Assembly (NCBI GenBank): GCA_047519745.1
Contig: JAPVSJ010000021.1
Location: 43,945-107,944, forward strand
Length of the DNA: 64,000 nucleotides
Direction: 5' to 3'
Source: VRUE01 sp047519745
Lineage (GTDB): Bacteria; Actinomycetota; Thermoleophilia; Solirubrobacterales; 70-9
The notes below the pieces were generated by a model. The model was not told the origin of the DNA. It did not search any database and saw only the letters and a program-made list of their open reading frames with translations. Shown one piece after another: positions 25,476 through 33,890 of this stretch (positions are counted from its first letter, which is position 1; the number at the start of each line of letters is the position of its first letter). Made by a program: the position numbers and the translations under genes.

Positions 25476-27506
25476 TCACCCACAGCTCGGTCTCCCGCGG
25501 AGGCACTTTTCCAGCGGATTCAGGCGGCGAGCGTGTTCGAGATCGGCTCTGGCCGCCGCTCGGTCGCCTGCCTCTTCCTCGACTCTAGAGCGTAGGTAGT
25601 AGTACTGCCAGTTCCGGTCCTCGCGGTCGATCGCTTGCGTCAGCCGTTCGGTCGCGACGTCGTATTCGCCCTGGCTCTCGGCAATCAGCCCCAGCTGGAC
25701 GTAAGGCGTCGCCGCAAAAGGCTCGATCGAGCGGGCGGTCTTGGCGTGGTCGACGGCGCTGGTCAGGTCTCCCGACCCCGCGGCGCTCTGGCTGGCATCG
25801 ATCTCCCGTTCGACCAGCAGCGGGCCGATCAATGCCACGGCGGAGATCCAGGCGATCGCCAGGGCGGCGACGGCGAGCCCAAAGCGGCGCTCTTCGGCCC
25901 GCGCCGCCTCTCCGGCGGCAAGCGCGACGCCGCCTTGGTTGGAGGACAGCTGCGCGCAGCGGGCTGCCACCAGCACCCCCGAGGTGAGGAAGAAGACTGC
26001 GCCGAGGCCGGGCAGTTCCCAGAACCAGTCGAGGCCGGCGCCGATCGCGAAGGCGAGCGTGGTCGCGAAGAGGACCGCATTGCGCTCACGCTGAGGGTGC
26101 GGCGCGGCTCGCCAGGCCGCAAAGCCGGTCCACAGCATCGTCCCGACGAGGCCGAGGACGAGCAGGCCGCCGAGCACGCCGAGCTCGGCGAACGCTTCCA
26201 GGTAGAGCGAGTGGGCGTTGTGCACCGCCTGCGGGATCGAACGGTGTCGCTCCCAGGCAAACTCATACGTGCCCGCGCCGATCCCGAGCGCCGGCTTTTC
26301 CTCGAAGGCGTCGATCGCGACCCGGTAGAAGTCATGCCGCCCGGCGCCGCTGAATTGGGAGAAATGCGTCGCGGGATCGCTGGGGAACTCGACTTCCGAG
26401 CTGGAGAACTGATTCCAGGCGTGGCCCCCGACCGCGATCGCGGCGCCGATGGCCACCAGCGCGGCGACCGCCGCGATCCAGCGCAGCGTCGTCGGGTTGC
26501 GCGAGAGCGCCAGCGCCCGGCCGGTCAGCCGTCCTTCCTGCCGCTCGAGCCGCCGCACGGCGGCGAAGAGCGCCAGCGAGAGGCCGGTTCCCGCCAGCAG
26601 GATCAGCAGCGCCGTCACCCCCTGGTCGACCGCGGCTTGGTTGCCGATGCTGTCGGCGATGCTGCTGTGTGCCTGTACGTAGAGCACCCCGGGCAGCGCC
26701 CCGATCGCCCCGATCGCGAACGCTCCCAGCAGCCACAGGCGGTCCCGTGAGAGGGCGACGGTGCAACCGACGGCGATCGCCAGGGCCAGCAGGCCGCCGC
26801 GCGAGTAGGTGAAGTAGAGGGCGAGCAACGTCGCTGGCAGCAGCCCGGCTGCGGCCCAGCGCAGGGCGGCGAAACCGGAGTGGCGGCTCATCCAGAGCAA
26901 CAGCGCCGCGCCGATTCCGAAGGCGGCGCCGTCGGCATTCCAGTAGCCGAGTGGATAGGCGAGCCGGGAGGTGCTGACGAAGGAGTCATCGACGACGAGC
27001 ACGTGCGGCAGCAGGCGGCTGGCGAGGCCGAGCAGCACGACGATGGCGAGGGAAATTGCCAGGCCTTCAGCGAAACGTTGGCGCCTCAGGTCGGTTTGGG
27101 CGATCAGGAACGCGGCTATGAAGAAGCCGAGGTAGACCAGGATCCGGTCCGCCTCGATAAAGCTCAGCTCGACTGAGCCCGACCAGAGGGATGAGATTGC
27201 CGACAGCACGGAGACAGCCAGCAGCAACCCGGTCGCCCAGTAGAACGGTCTCGCCAGCACCGCGCGCGAGGCGACGCCGAGCAGGATCAGCGCGACGACC
27301 ACGAGCCATACCGCAAGCCCTGCGATGTGCCGATCGCCGACTTCAAATCCCCCGCCGGCCAGCGCCAGACCGACGATCAGGGCGACCGGAGCAAGTAACG
27401 CCGCACTTTGCTCTAACCTACCGCGCCATGTTTGGGACGCGCCAAATCTCGGCCCCCGCTCGGGGCCGCTCCATACTTGCTCTGTCAGCGCTTGCTCTGC
27501 TCGCAT
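25476..27506 (-). CDS. O-antigen ligase/polymerase-like membrane protein with C-terminal TPR
   Basis: 676 residues. About twelve transmembrane spans; the Wzy_C/O-antigen ligase core is near residues 210-470, with the periplasmic loop ending ALGIGAGTYEFAWERHRSIP and HNAHSLYLEAFAELGVLGGL, the conserved family motif. A final span (VAALAIAWISAVALIGPLL) is followed by about 100 residues of TPR-like helices (PYVQLGLIAESQGEYDVATE; YYYLRSRVEEEAGDRAAARA). It likely polymerises or transfers a lipid-linked glycan outside the membrane. The only usable start is ATG 27506, which overlaps the 5' end of the divergent gene at 27428 by 79 nt. Confidence 0.85.
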   Translation of the reverse strand: MRAEQALTEQVWSGPERGPRFGASQTWRGRLEQSAALLAPVALIVGLALAGGGFEVGDRHIAGLAVWLVVVALILLGVASRAVLARPFYWATGLLLAVSVLSAISSLWSGSVELSFIEADRILVYLGFFIAAFLIAQTDLRRQRFAEGLAISLAIVVLLGLASRLLPHVLVVDDSFVSTSRLAYPLGYWNADGAAFGIGAALLLWMSRHSGFAALRWAAAGLLPATLLALYFTYSRGGLLALAIAVGCTVALSRDRLWLLGAFAIGAIGALPGVLYVQAHSSIADSIGNQAAVDQGVTALLILLAGTGLSLALFAAVRRLERQEGRLTGRALALSRNPTTLRWIAAVAALVAIGAAIAVGGHAWNQFSSSEVEFPSDPATHFSQFSGAGRHDFYRVAIDAFEEKPALGIGAGTYEFAWERHRSIPQAVHNAHSLYLEAFAELGVLGGLLVLGLVGTMLWTGFAAWRAAPHPQRERNAVLFATTLAFAIGAGLDWFWELPGLGAVFFLTSGVLVAARCAQLSSNQGGVALAAGEAARAEERRFGLAVAALAIAWISAVALIGPLLVEREIDASQSAAGSGDLTSAVDHAKTARSIEPFAATPYVQLGLIAESQGEYDVATERLTQAIDREDRNWQYYYLRSRVEEEAGDRAAARADLEHARRLNPLEKCLRGRPSCG

Positions 27507-28045
27507 TCTGCTGCCTGCCGGTGTTCGCTCAAGCCTCGTCGCAGGGCTTGGAATACCAGAACGCCCCCCCCACGGTAAACGGCAAGCCCCCCAGCGAATC
27601 GAACTTGCATCCAGGGTCTCCGACCAGCGGGGGCGGCGGGGGTGGCGGTGGTGGCAACAACGGCGGCGTCAATAGTGGCGGGAATGGCGGCGGCGCGAAG
27701 GGCTCCGCGACCAATCCCAGCGGCGGAGGCGGCGGCAACGGCCAGGGCCACGGCCAGGTCAACCAGGGCCAGGGCGGCGGGGCGGGCAACGGCTCCGGTC
27801 AGAATCTCGCCAGCACCGCCGAACCGGGCTCCGACAGCGGCAGCTCCTCGCCGCTGGTGCCGATCCTGATCGTGATCGTCCTGCTCGCCGCGGGTTCTGT
27901 CGCCTTCGTGATGATTCGACGGCGTCGGGCGGCCGCGGCAGGTTCCGCCGGGACCGGAGAGCCAGGTTCCGGGGAGCCGAAATCCCCCGATGTCCCGGGG
28001 GCTCCCGGCTCATCCGGTTCCTCGCCGTCGCCCGAGGCGAGCTAG
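27428..28045 (+). CDS. Secreted glycine-rich protein with C-terminal membrane anchor
   Basis: 205 residues. Signal peptide SILALSALALLAFCCLPVFAQA, then a low-complexity Gly/Asn/Ser region (residues about 60-125, with an unbroken run of nine glycines), one transmembrane segment (LVPILIVIVLLAAGSVAFVM), a basic stop (RRRRA) and a Pro/Ser/Gly cytosolic tail. This is the plan of an anchored cell-surface linker protein; no known domain. TAACCT lies 8 nt before the ATG (leaderless pattern). It is followed by a secreted hydrolase 4 nt later, so the two probably form an operon. Confidence 0.7.
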   Translation: MFGTRQISAPARGRSILALSALALLAFCCLPVFAQASSQGLEYQNAPPTVNGKPPSESNLHPGSPTSGGGGGGGGGNNGGVNSGGNGGGAKGSATNPSGGGGGNGQGHGQVNQGQGGGAGNGSGQNLASTAEPGSDSGSSSPLVPILIVIVLLAAGSVAFVMIRRRRAAAAGSAGTGEPGSGEPKSPDVPGAPGSSGSSPSPEAS

Positions 28046-28049
28046 TCAA

Positions 28050-29168
28050 ATGTATGAGCCCCATGGAAGCCCGCTGCGGCGGGCTCGCCTACTGCTAGCG
28101 ACTTTTGCCGTCGCCGCCCTCGGCACGATGGCGTTCGCTTCGGCCGCTTCGGCGCTGCCTGCCAACTTCTGGGGCGTCGTGCCCCAGGTTCCGCCAAGCG
28201 TCCAGGATCTGCAGCGGCTGAAGCGGGGCGGAGTCGACAGCATCCGCGTTCCCGTCTCGTGGGGGTCGGTGCAGCCGGAAAGAGGTAACGAATGGGACTG
28301 GTCCGACGCCGACGCTCTGATCGGGGCTGCTGCGGCGGCACGCCTCAACGTGCTCCCCTTCCTCTCGACCGCGCCCGGCTGGGCGGTGCCGACTGACCGC
28401 CGCTTCGACAGCCCGAAGTTCCTTCCGGTCCGCAACGGCAAGCAGCGCTCTGGCTGGAGCCGTTTCGTCACCGAAGCGATCCATCGGTATGGGCCGAACG
28501 GCGCCTTCTGGCGAGAAAACCCACAACTGCCGGTGCGGCCGATTCGCCTCTGGCAGGTCTGGAACGAGCCCAACTTCAAGTACTTCGTCGCGCAGCCGAA
28601 CCCGGCTGAATACGGCAAGCTCGTCAACCTCACCTACGCCGCGGTCAAGGCGGCCGATCCGGGGGCAAGACTGATCCTCGGCGGCCTCTTCGCGCGGCCG
28701 ATCGAGGCGACCTTCCACGTGCGGCCCCCGCAGGCCTACTTCGCCTCCACGTTCCTGGAACAGCTCTACGCCAGCACGCCTGGCATCAAGTCGAAGTTCG
28801 AGGGAATCGCCCTGCACCCATACACGGGCAGTTGGAAGAACCTTCCCGGCCGGATCGAAGAAGTGCGCCGCGTACTGGTCGCCAATCACGACGCTGGCAA
28901 GGATCTCTACATCACCGAGATGGGCTGGAGCTCCGAACCGCCCCAGCCTCACAACAGCTTCGCCAAAGGGGTCAACGGCCAGGCCAGGGAACTGAAGGGC
29001 GCCTTTCGTCTGCTCAGCGCCAACCAGAGTCGCTGGCACCTGCAGGGCGTGTACTGGTTCTCCATCGGCGACTACGCCGGTCTCTGCAACTTCTGCGGGG
29101 GTTCCGGGCTCTTCCACGAAGGCAAGCCGAAGCCCGCATGGAGCGCCTACATGCACTTCGCCCGCTGA
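28050..29168 (+). CDS. Secreted glycoside hydrolase, TIM-barrel (GH39/GH5-like), paralogue 2
   Basis: 372 residues. N-terminal signal (LLLATFAVAALGTMAFASAASA). The barrel has VDSIRVPVSWGSVQPERGNE, the acid/base Glu in LWQVWNEPNFKYF and the nucleophile Glu in LYITEMGWSSEPP, with QGVYWFSIGDYAGLCNFC near the end. It is co-linear with the protein at 12404-13507, including GPxGxFWRENPxLP and LILGGLFxRPI blocks and the final CxFC pair. It probably acts on the same or a related glycan. The ATG at 28050 is 4 nt after the anchor-protein gene. Confidence 0.83.
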   Translation: MYEPHGSPLRRARLLLATFAVAALGTMAFASAASALPANFWGVVPQVPPSVQDLQRLKRGGVDSIRVPVSWGSVQPERGNEWDWSDADALIGAAAAARLNVLPFLSTAPGWAVPTDRRFDSPKFLPVRNGKQRSGWSRFVTEAIHRYGPNGAFWRENPQLPVRPIRLWQVWNEPNFKYFVAQPNPAEYGKLVNLTYAAVKAADPGARLILGGLFARPIEATFHVRPPQAYFASTFLEQLYASTPGIKSKFEGIALHPYTGSWKNLPGRIEEVRRVLVANHDAGKDLYITEMGWSSEPPQPHNSFAKGVNGQARELKGAFRLLSANQSRWHLQGVYWFSIGDYAGLCNFCGGSGLFHEGKPKPAWSAYMHFAR

Positions 29169-29207
29169 TAGATCCGCCGACCGCGCGCCGAGCGTAAGAT
29201 CGGTGGG

Positions 29208-32200
29208 TTGAGCACTCGCCCGAAAGCACGCGTGAAATCTGACCCGCTGGCGCCTTTCAGCGCTCCGGTCAGGCGCTGGTTCGAAACCTCCTTCGAGGGG
29301 CCGACGCCCGCCCAGGCGGGTGGCTGGGAGGCGATCGCGGGTGGCGCCAACGCGTTGATCTGCGCCCCGACCGGCTCCGGCAAGACGCTCGCCGCCTTCC
29401 TCTGGGGCATCGACAAGCTCTCGCGCTCGGCGGAGCTTGGCCAGGGTGTGAAGCTGGTCTATGTCTCGCCCTTGAAGGCGCTCTCCTATGACATCGAGCG
29501 CAACCTGCGGGCGCCGCTGCGCGGGATCGGGGCCGACATCTCGGTCGGCCTGCGCACCGGCGACACCAGCCAGAAAGAGCGCCGGGCGATGCGCAAAACG
29601 CCGCCAGACATCCTCATCACCACCCCCGAGTCGCTCTACCTGATCCTCTCCTCGGGCGCCCGCGAGATCCTCACCGGGGTCGAGGCGGTGATCGTCGACG
29701 AGATTCATGCGGTTGCCCAGTCAAAGCGCGGGTCGCATTTGGCGCTGACTCTGGAGCGGTTGGACCATCTGGTCAGGGACCATGCGGCCTCAGCCGCGGG
29801 TCCTGTCGCGCCGGAGGGGGTGTCCCCCCGATCGCTGGGTTCCTCGCCGGACGGTGGTGCGGCTCTCACGGAGCCAGCTGGGCGAGGAACAGGACGCCGC
29901 GGCCGGGGGGACACCCCCTCCGGCGCGCCACCCGCGGGAGATGCGCCAGTGGTCCAGCGCATTGGGCTCTCAGCTACGCAGCGGCCGTTGGAGCGGATTG
30001 CGAAGTTCCTGGTCGGTTCTAAGAGAGATTGCGAGATCGTGGATGCGGGGGTGGCTAAGGAGCTGGACCTGGAGATCGTCGTTCCTGTTGAGGACATGTC
30101 GGAACCGGGAGCTCCCAGCTTTCCCAATGCGGATGGCAACCCCACGGAGGGCGAGCCGCTCGCTCACGTCCGCTCGATCTGGCCAGCCATCTACCCCGAG
30201 CTCCTCAAGCTCGTCCAAGAACACAACTCAACGATCATCTTCGTAAACGCCCGCCGAGCAGCTGAGCGCTTGGCGAAGCGCTTGAACGAGCTCGCCCTCG
30301 AACAAGCTCCAGGAGAGCTTCCCGCAACCGAGCACGCCGGTCATTCAAACCCCCCTCCCGTGGGTGGCGCGGACATGGGGGAACCGTCCGCGACAGGACC
30401 CGCGGCTGAGGGGTCTGAGCCCATGCTGGAGATCGCGCGAGCCCATCACGGATCGTTGTCCCACGAAGAGCGCCTCGTAGTAGAGGAGATGCTCAAGTCC
30501 GGGCAGCTTCCCTGTCTCGTCGCGACGTCGTCCCTGGAGCTGGGCATCGACATGGGCGCCGTAGACCTCGTGATCCAGGTCGAGTCGCCGAAGTCGGTCA
30601 GCCGAGGGTTGCAGCGGGTCGGTCGCGCCGGCCATTCGCTGGGCGAGGTCAGCCGCGGCCGCATCTTCCCCAAGTTCCGCGCCGACCTGCTCGAGTGCGC
30701 CGTCGTCGCCCGCCGCATGCGCGAAGGCGCGATCGAGGAGACGGTTATCCCGCAGAACCCGCTCGACGTGCTCGCCCAGCACCTGGTCTCGATGGCGGCG
30801 ATGGACGAGTGGGAGATCGACGAGGTCGAGCGCGTCGTCACCGCGACCGAGCCCTTCGGCGAGCTCTCGCGCGAGCAGCTGGAGAACGTGCTCGACATGC
30901 TCGACGGCCGCTACCCCTCCGACCGCTTCGCCGAGCTGCGCCCGCGGATCGTCTGGGACCGCACGCGCGGCACCATGCACGGCCGCAAAGGCGCCCGCCA
31001 GCTCGTCGTCACCAACGCCGGCACGATCCCCGACCGCGGCCTCTACGGCGTCCACCTGCCCGACGGCCGCCGCGTCGGCGAGCTCGACGAGGAGATGGTC
31101 TACGAGGCGCGCCCCGGCCAGACCTTCCTGCTCGGCGCGACGACCTGGCGGATCGAGGAGATCACCCGCGATCGCGTCATCGTCACCCCGGCGCCGGGCC
31201 TGCCCGGCGCGGTGCCCTTCTGGAAGGGCGACGGGATCGGCCGCCCGGCCGAGCTGGGGCGGGCGATCGGCGCCTTCTCGCGCGAAGCGGTCTCGCGCGA
31301 GCCGAAGGAGCTGGCGAAGGAGTACGACCTCGATCGCCGCGCCGCCGAGAACCTCGTCGCCTACCTACGCGAGCAGCAGGCGGCGACCCGGGTCGTCCCC
31401 TCCGACGAGACGATCGTGGTCGAGCGCTTCCGCGACGAGATCGGCGATTGGCGGCTCTGCGTGCTCTCGCCCTTCGGCGGCCGCGTCCACTCCGCTTGGG
31501 GCTTGGCCCTCGGCCAGAAGATCCGCGAGGAGCACCAGCTCGAGGCCGACGCGATCTGGTCCGACGACGGCATCGTCATCCACCTGCCCGACGCCGACGA
31601 GCCGCCGTCCGCCGACCTGATCATGGTCGAGCCCGACGAGCTCGAGGACCTGGTCGTGCGCGAGCTCTCCGGCTCGGCCCTGTTCGGCGCCCGCTTCCGC
31701 GAGAACGCCTCGCGCTCGCTCTTGATCCCGCGCGCCTACCCGGGCAAGCGCACGCCGCTCTGGCAGCAGCGGCTCAAGTCGCAGAGCCTGCTCGAGGTCG
31801 CCCGCGACTTCCCCCGCTTCCCGGTCATCCTCGAGACCTACCGCGAGTGCCTGCGCGACGTGCTCGACATCCCCTCGCTGCAGGGGATCCTCACCGACCT
31901 GCAGTCGCGCAAGCTCAGCCTGGTCGAGGTCGAGACCCCGACCGCCTCGCCCTTCGCCTCCTCGCTGCTCTTCGACTACGTCGCCACCTATATGTACGAG
32001 GGGGACACGCCGAACGCCGAGCGCCGCGCCGCCGCTCTCTCGCTCGACCGCGACCTGCTGCGCGAGCTGCTCGGCCAGGAGGAGCTGCGCGAGCTGATCG
32101 ACCCCGAGGCGCTGGTCGAGGTCGAGGCGCAGCTTCAGCACCGCACCGAGGCCGGCCGCGCCGGCGACCGCGACGCACTGCAGCAGCTGCTGCGCAACCT

Positions 32201-33890
32201 CGGCGACCTCACGGCGGAGGAGTGCGCCGAGCGGGTCGCCGAGGGCTACTCGGCCGCCTCGATGCTGGAGAAGCTGGTCGCCGAGCGCCGCGTCGCACCG
32301 ATCCGCGTCGCCGGCGAGGAGCGCTACATCGCGGGCGAGGACGCCGGCCTCTACCGCGACGCGCTCGGCGTCCCGCCGCCGGCAGGGCTGCCCGAGACCT
32401 TCCTCGAGGACCATCCCGACGCGATGCGCGCCCTGGTCCGCCGCTACGCGCGCACCCACGGACCGTTCCCGACCGCCCAGCTCGCCGAGCGCTATGGTGT
32501 CGATCCGGCGCCGGCGCTGCGCGAGCTGGAGCGCGAAGGGGCGCTGATCCGCGGCGAGCTCTTGCCCGGAGGCAGCGAGCGCGAGTGGTGCGACTCCGAC
32601 GTCCTGCGCCGCGTGCGGCGGGCCAGCCTCGCCCACCTGCGCCGCGAAGTCGAGCCCGCCGCTCGCGACCGCTTCGCCCGCTTCCTGCCGAGCTGGCAGA
32701 ACGTCGACTCCCACCGCGCCGCCGGCGCCGGCCCCGACCGGTTGCGCGACGCGCTGGTGCCGCTGCAGGGCGTCGCGCTGACGCCCAAGACCTGGGAGGA
32801 GGACGTGCTGCCGCGTCGCCTCGGCGCCTACTCGCCGGCCTGGCTCGACGAGCTCTGCACCAGCGGCGAGGTGGTCTGGATCGGAGCGGGAGCGCGCGGT
32901 CGCGGCGACGGCCGCATCGCCCTCTACTTCCGCGAGGACGTGCGCCTCGCCGGCCCGCCCCCGGCCAACGCAAAGCTGGAGCGTGCCGAGGGCGCCCCCC
33001 AGGAGGCGATCCGCGAGCGGCTCCTCGCCGGGCCGTCGTTCTGGCTCGACCTGTTAGCCGACCTCGACTTCCCCGCCGAGGAGCTGCACAGCGCGCTTTG
33101 GGATCTGGCCTGGTCCGGCGAGGTGACGAACGACGCCTTCGCGCCTCTGCGCGCGCCGCGGCTGCGCGCCGTGCCCGCGCACGAGCGCCAGGGGCGGCGC
33201 TTCGCCCGCCGGCGCTCGGGCTCCGGAGCGGCGGTGCAGGGGCGCTGGTCGCTGACCGCGCCGCTTTTCGTCGATGCGCCCGGGCCGGGCGCCAAGCTGC
33301 GCGCCCAGGCCGAGCTGATGCTCGAGCGCTACGGGATCGTCACCCGGGAGACGGTGCTGGCCGAGGGGGTCCCCGGTGGCTTCTCCACCCTCTACGCCGA
33401 GCTCGGCAACCTGGAGCTGCTCGGCACCGCCCGCCGCGGCTACTTCGTCGAGGGCCTGGGCGGCGCCCAGTTCGCCCTCGCGGGCGCGGTCGAGCGGCTG
33501 CGCTCGCTGCCCGAAGCCGACGGCTCCTTCCAGGTCCTGGCCGCGACCGATCCCGCCAATCCCTACGGCGCGGCGCTGCCCTGGCCCAAACCCCCTTCAG
33601 GGAGGCGCCCCGCCCGCGCCCCCGGCGCCCACGTCCTGCTGCGCGACGGCGAGCCAATCGTCTACGTCGAGCGCGGCGGCCGCAGCATCCTTCGCCTCGG
33701 CGAGTTGAGCGACGCGGAGTTGGCCGCTGCCATGCAGGCTCTCTCCGAGGCGGTCTCGGCAGGTCGCCTGCCCAAGCTCGGGATCGAGAAGCTCGACGGC
33801 GAGGCGGTGATCGGCTCCGGCCACGAGGAGGCGCTGCTCAGCGCCGGCTTCAGCCGCGGCCCGCGCAAGCTCACCGCCTCGGCGCGCTGA
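29208..33890 (+). CDS. lhr: Lhr-type large ATP-dependent helicase with two in-frame palindromic inserts
   Basis: 1560 residues; a superfamily 2 nucleic-acid helicase of the full-length actinobacterial Lhr type. Domain 1 has Walker A CAPTGSGKT (52-60), VDEIHA (163-168), LSATQRP (254-260). Domain 2 has STIIFVNARRAAERL, ATSSLELGIDMGAVDLV and the QRVGRAGH arginine-finger motif. A winged-helix/beta region and the long Lhr C-terminal domain follow. The start is TTG 29208 with TAAGAT 7 nt before it. Two extra segments, residues about 194-244 and 383-401, are encoded by palindromic elements and are unlikely to be part of the core fold. A segment around 29700-30540 has less GC-biased codons. Confidence 0.93.
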   Translation: MSTRPKARVKSDPLAPFSAPVRRWFETSFEGPTPAQAGGWEAIAGGANALICAPTGSGKTLAAFLWGIDKLSRSAELGQGVKLVYVSPLKALSYDIERNLRAPLRGIGADISVGLRTGDTSQKERRAMRKTPPDILITTPESLYLILSSGAREILTGVEAVIVDEIHAVAQSKRGSHLALTLERLDHLVRDHAASAAGPVAPEGVSPRSLGSSPDGGAALTEPAGRGTGRRGRGDTPSGAPPAGDAPVVQRIGLSATQRPLERIAKFLVGSKRDCEIVDAGVAKELDLEIVVPVEDMSEPGAPSFPNADGNPTEGEPLAHVRSIWPAIYPELLKLVQEHNSTIIFVNARRAAERLAKRLNELALEQAPGELPATEHAGHSNPPPVGGADMGEPSATGPAAEGSEPMLEIARAHHGSLSHEERLVVEEMLKSGQLPCLVATSSLELGIDMGAVDLVIQVESPKSVSRGLQRVGRAGHSLGEVSRGRIFPKFRADLLECAVVARRMREGAIEETVIPQNPLDVLAQHLVSMAAMDEWEIDEVERVVTATEPFGELSREQLENVLDMLDGRYPSDRFAELRPRIVWDRTRGTMHGRKGARQLVVTNAGTIPDRGLYGVHLPDGRRVGELDEEMVYEARPGQTFLLGATTWRIEEITRDRVIVTPAPGLPGAVPFWKGDGIGRPAELGRAIGAFSREAVSREPKELAKEYDLDRRAAENLVAYLREQQAATRVVPSDETIVVERFRDEIGDWRLCVLSPFGGRVHSAWGLALGQKIREEHQLEADAIWSDDGIVIHLPDADEPPSADLIMVEPDELEDLVVRELSGSALFGARFRENASRSLLIPRAYPGKRTPLWQQRLKSQSLLEVARDFPRFPVILETYRECLRDVLDIPSLQGILTDLQSRKLSLVEVETPTASPFASSLLFDYVATYMYEGDTPNAERRAAALSLDRDLLRELLGQEELRELIDPEALVEVEAQLQHRTEAGRAGDRDALQQLLRNLGDLTAEECAERVAEGYSAASMLEKLVAERRVAPIRVAGEERYIAGEDAGLYRDALGVPPPAGLPETFLEDHPDAMRALVRRYARTHGPFPTAQLAERYGVDPAPALRELEREGALIRGELLPGGSEREWCDSDVLRRVRRASLAHLRREVEPAARDRFARFLPSWQNVDSHRAAGAGPDRLRDALVPLQGVALTPKTWEEDVLPRRLGAYSPAWLDELCTSGEVVWIGAGARGRGDGRIALYFREDVRLAGPPPANAKLERAEGAPQEAIRERLLAGPSFWLDLLADLDFPAEELHSALWDLAWSGEVTNDAFAPLRAPRLRAVPAHERQGRRFARRRSGSGAAVQGRWSLTAPLFVDAPGPGAKLRAQAELMLERYGIVTRETVLAEGVPGGFSTLYAELGNLELLGTARRGYFVEGLGGAQFALAGAVERLRSLPEADGSFQVLAATDPANPYGAALPWPKPPSGRRPARAPGAHVLLRDGEPIVYVERGGRSILRLGELSDAELAAAMQALSEAVSAGRLPKLGIEKLDGEAVIGSGHEEALLSAGFSRGPRKLTASAR
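29788..29940. repeat. Palindromic element, long copy, in frame inside lhr
   Basis: 153 bp (51 codons). A perfect 24-bp inverted repeat at 29807-29830 and 29904-29927 encloses 73 bp that itself holds a 10-bp stem (29839-29848 with 29881-29890) and an inner GGCTC/GAGCC stem. Flanking parts (CCGCGGGT on the left, ACCCGCGG on the right) extend the palindrome. It encodes an Ala/Gly/Pro/Ser-rich insert between the DEIH and SAT motifs. Its first 23 bp recur, inverted, in the copy at 30355-30411. Confidence 0.85.
30355..30411. repeat. Palindromic element, short copy, inverted, in frame inside lhr
   Basis: 57 bp (19 codons). Read on the minus strand its first 23 bp are identical to 29788-29810, and its other end (CGCGCCACCCACGGGAG) matches the right end of the long copy with one change. 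Only a short hairpin core remains (CGCGGAC/GTCCGCG). It encodes a Pro/Gly/Ala-rich insert just before ARAHHGSLS of helicase domain 2. Confidence 0.8.

Noticed and set aside
27625..27660. The G-rich run in the glycine-rich protein as a G-quadruplex regulatory element
   Set aside because: It is explained by an unbroken glycine-coding run in a low-complexity linker; no positional evidence for regulation.
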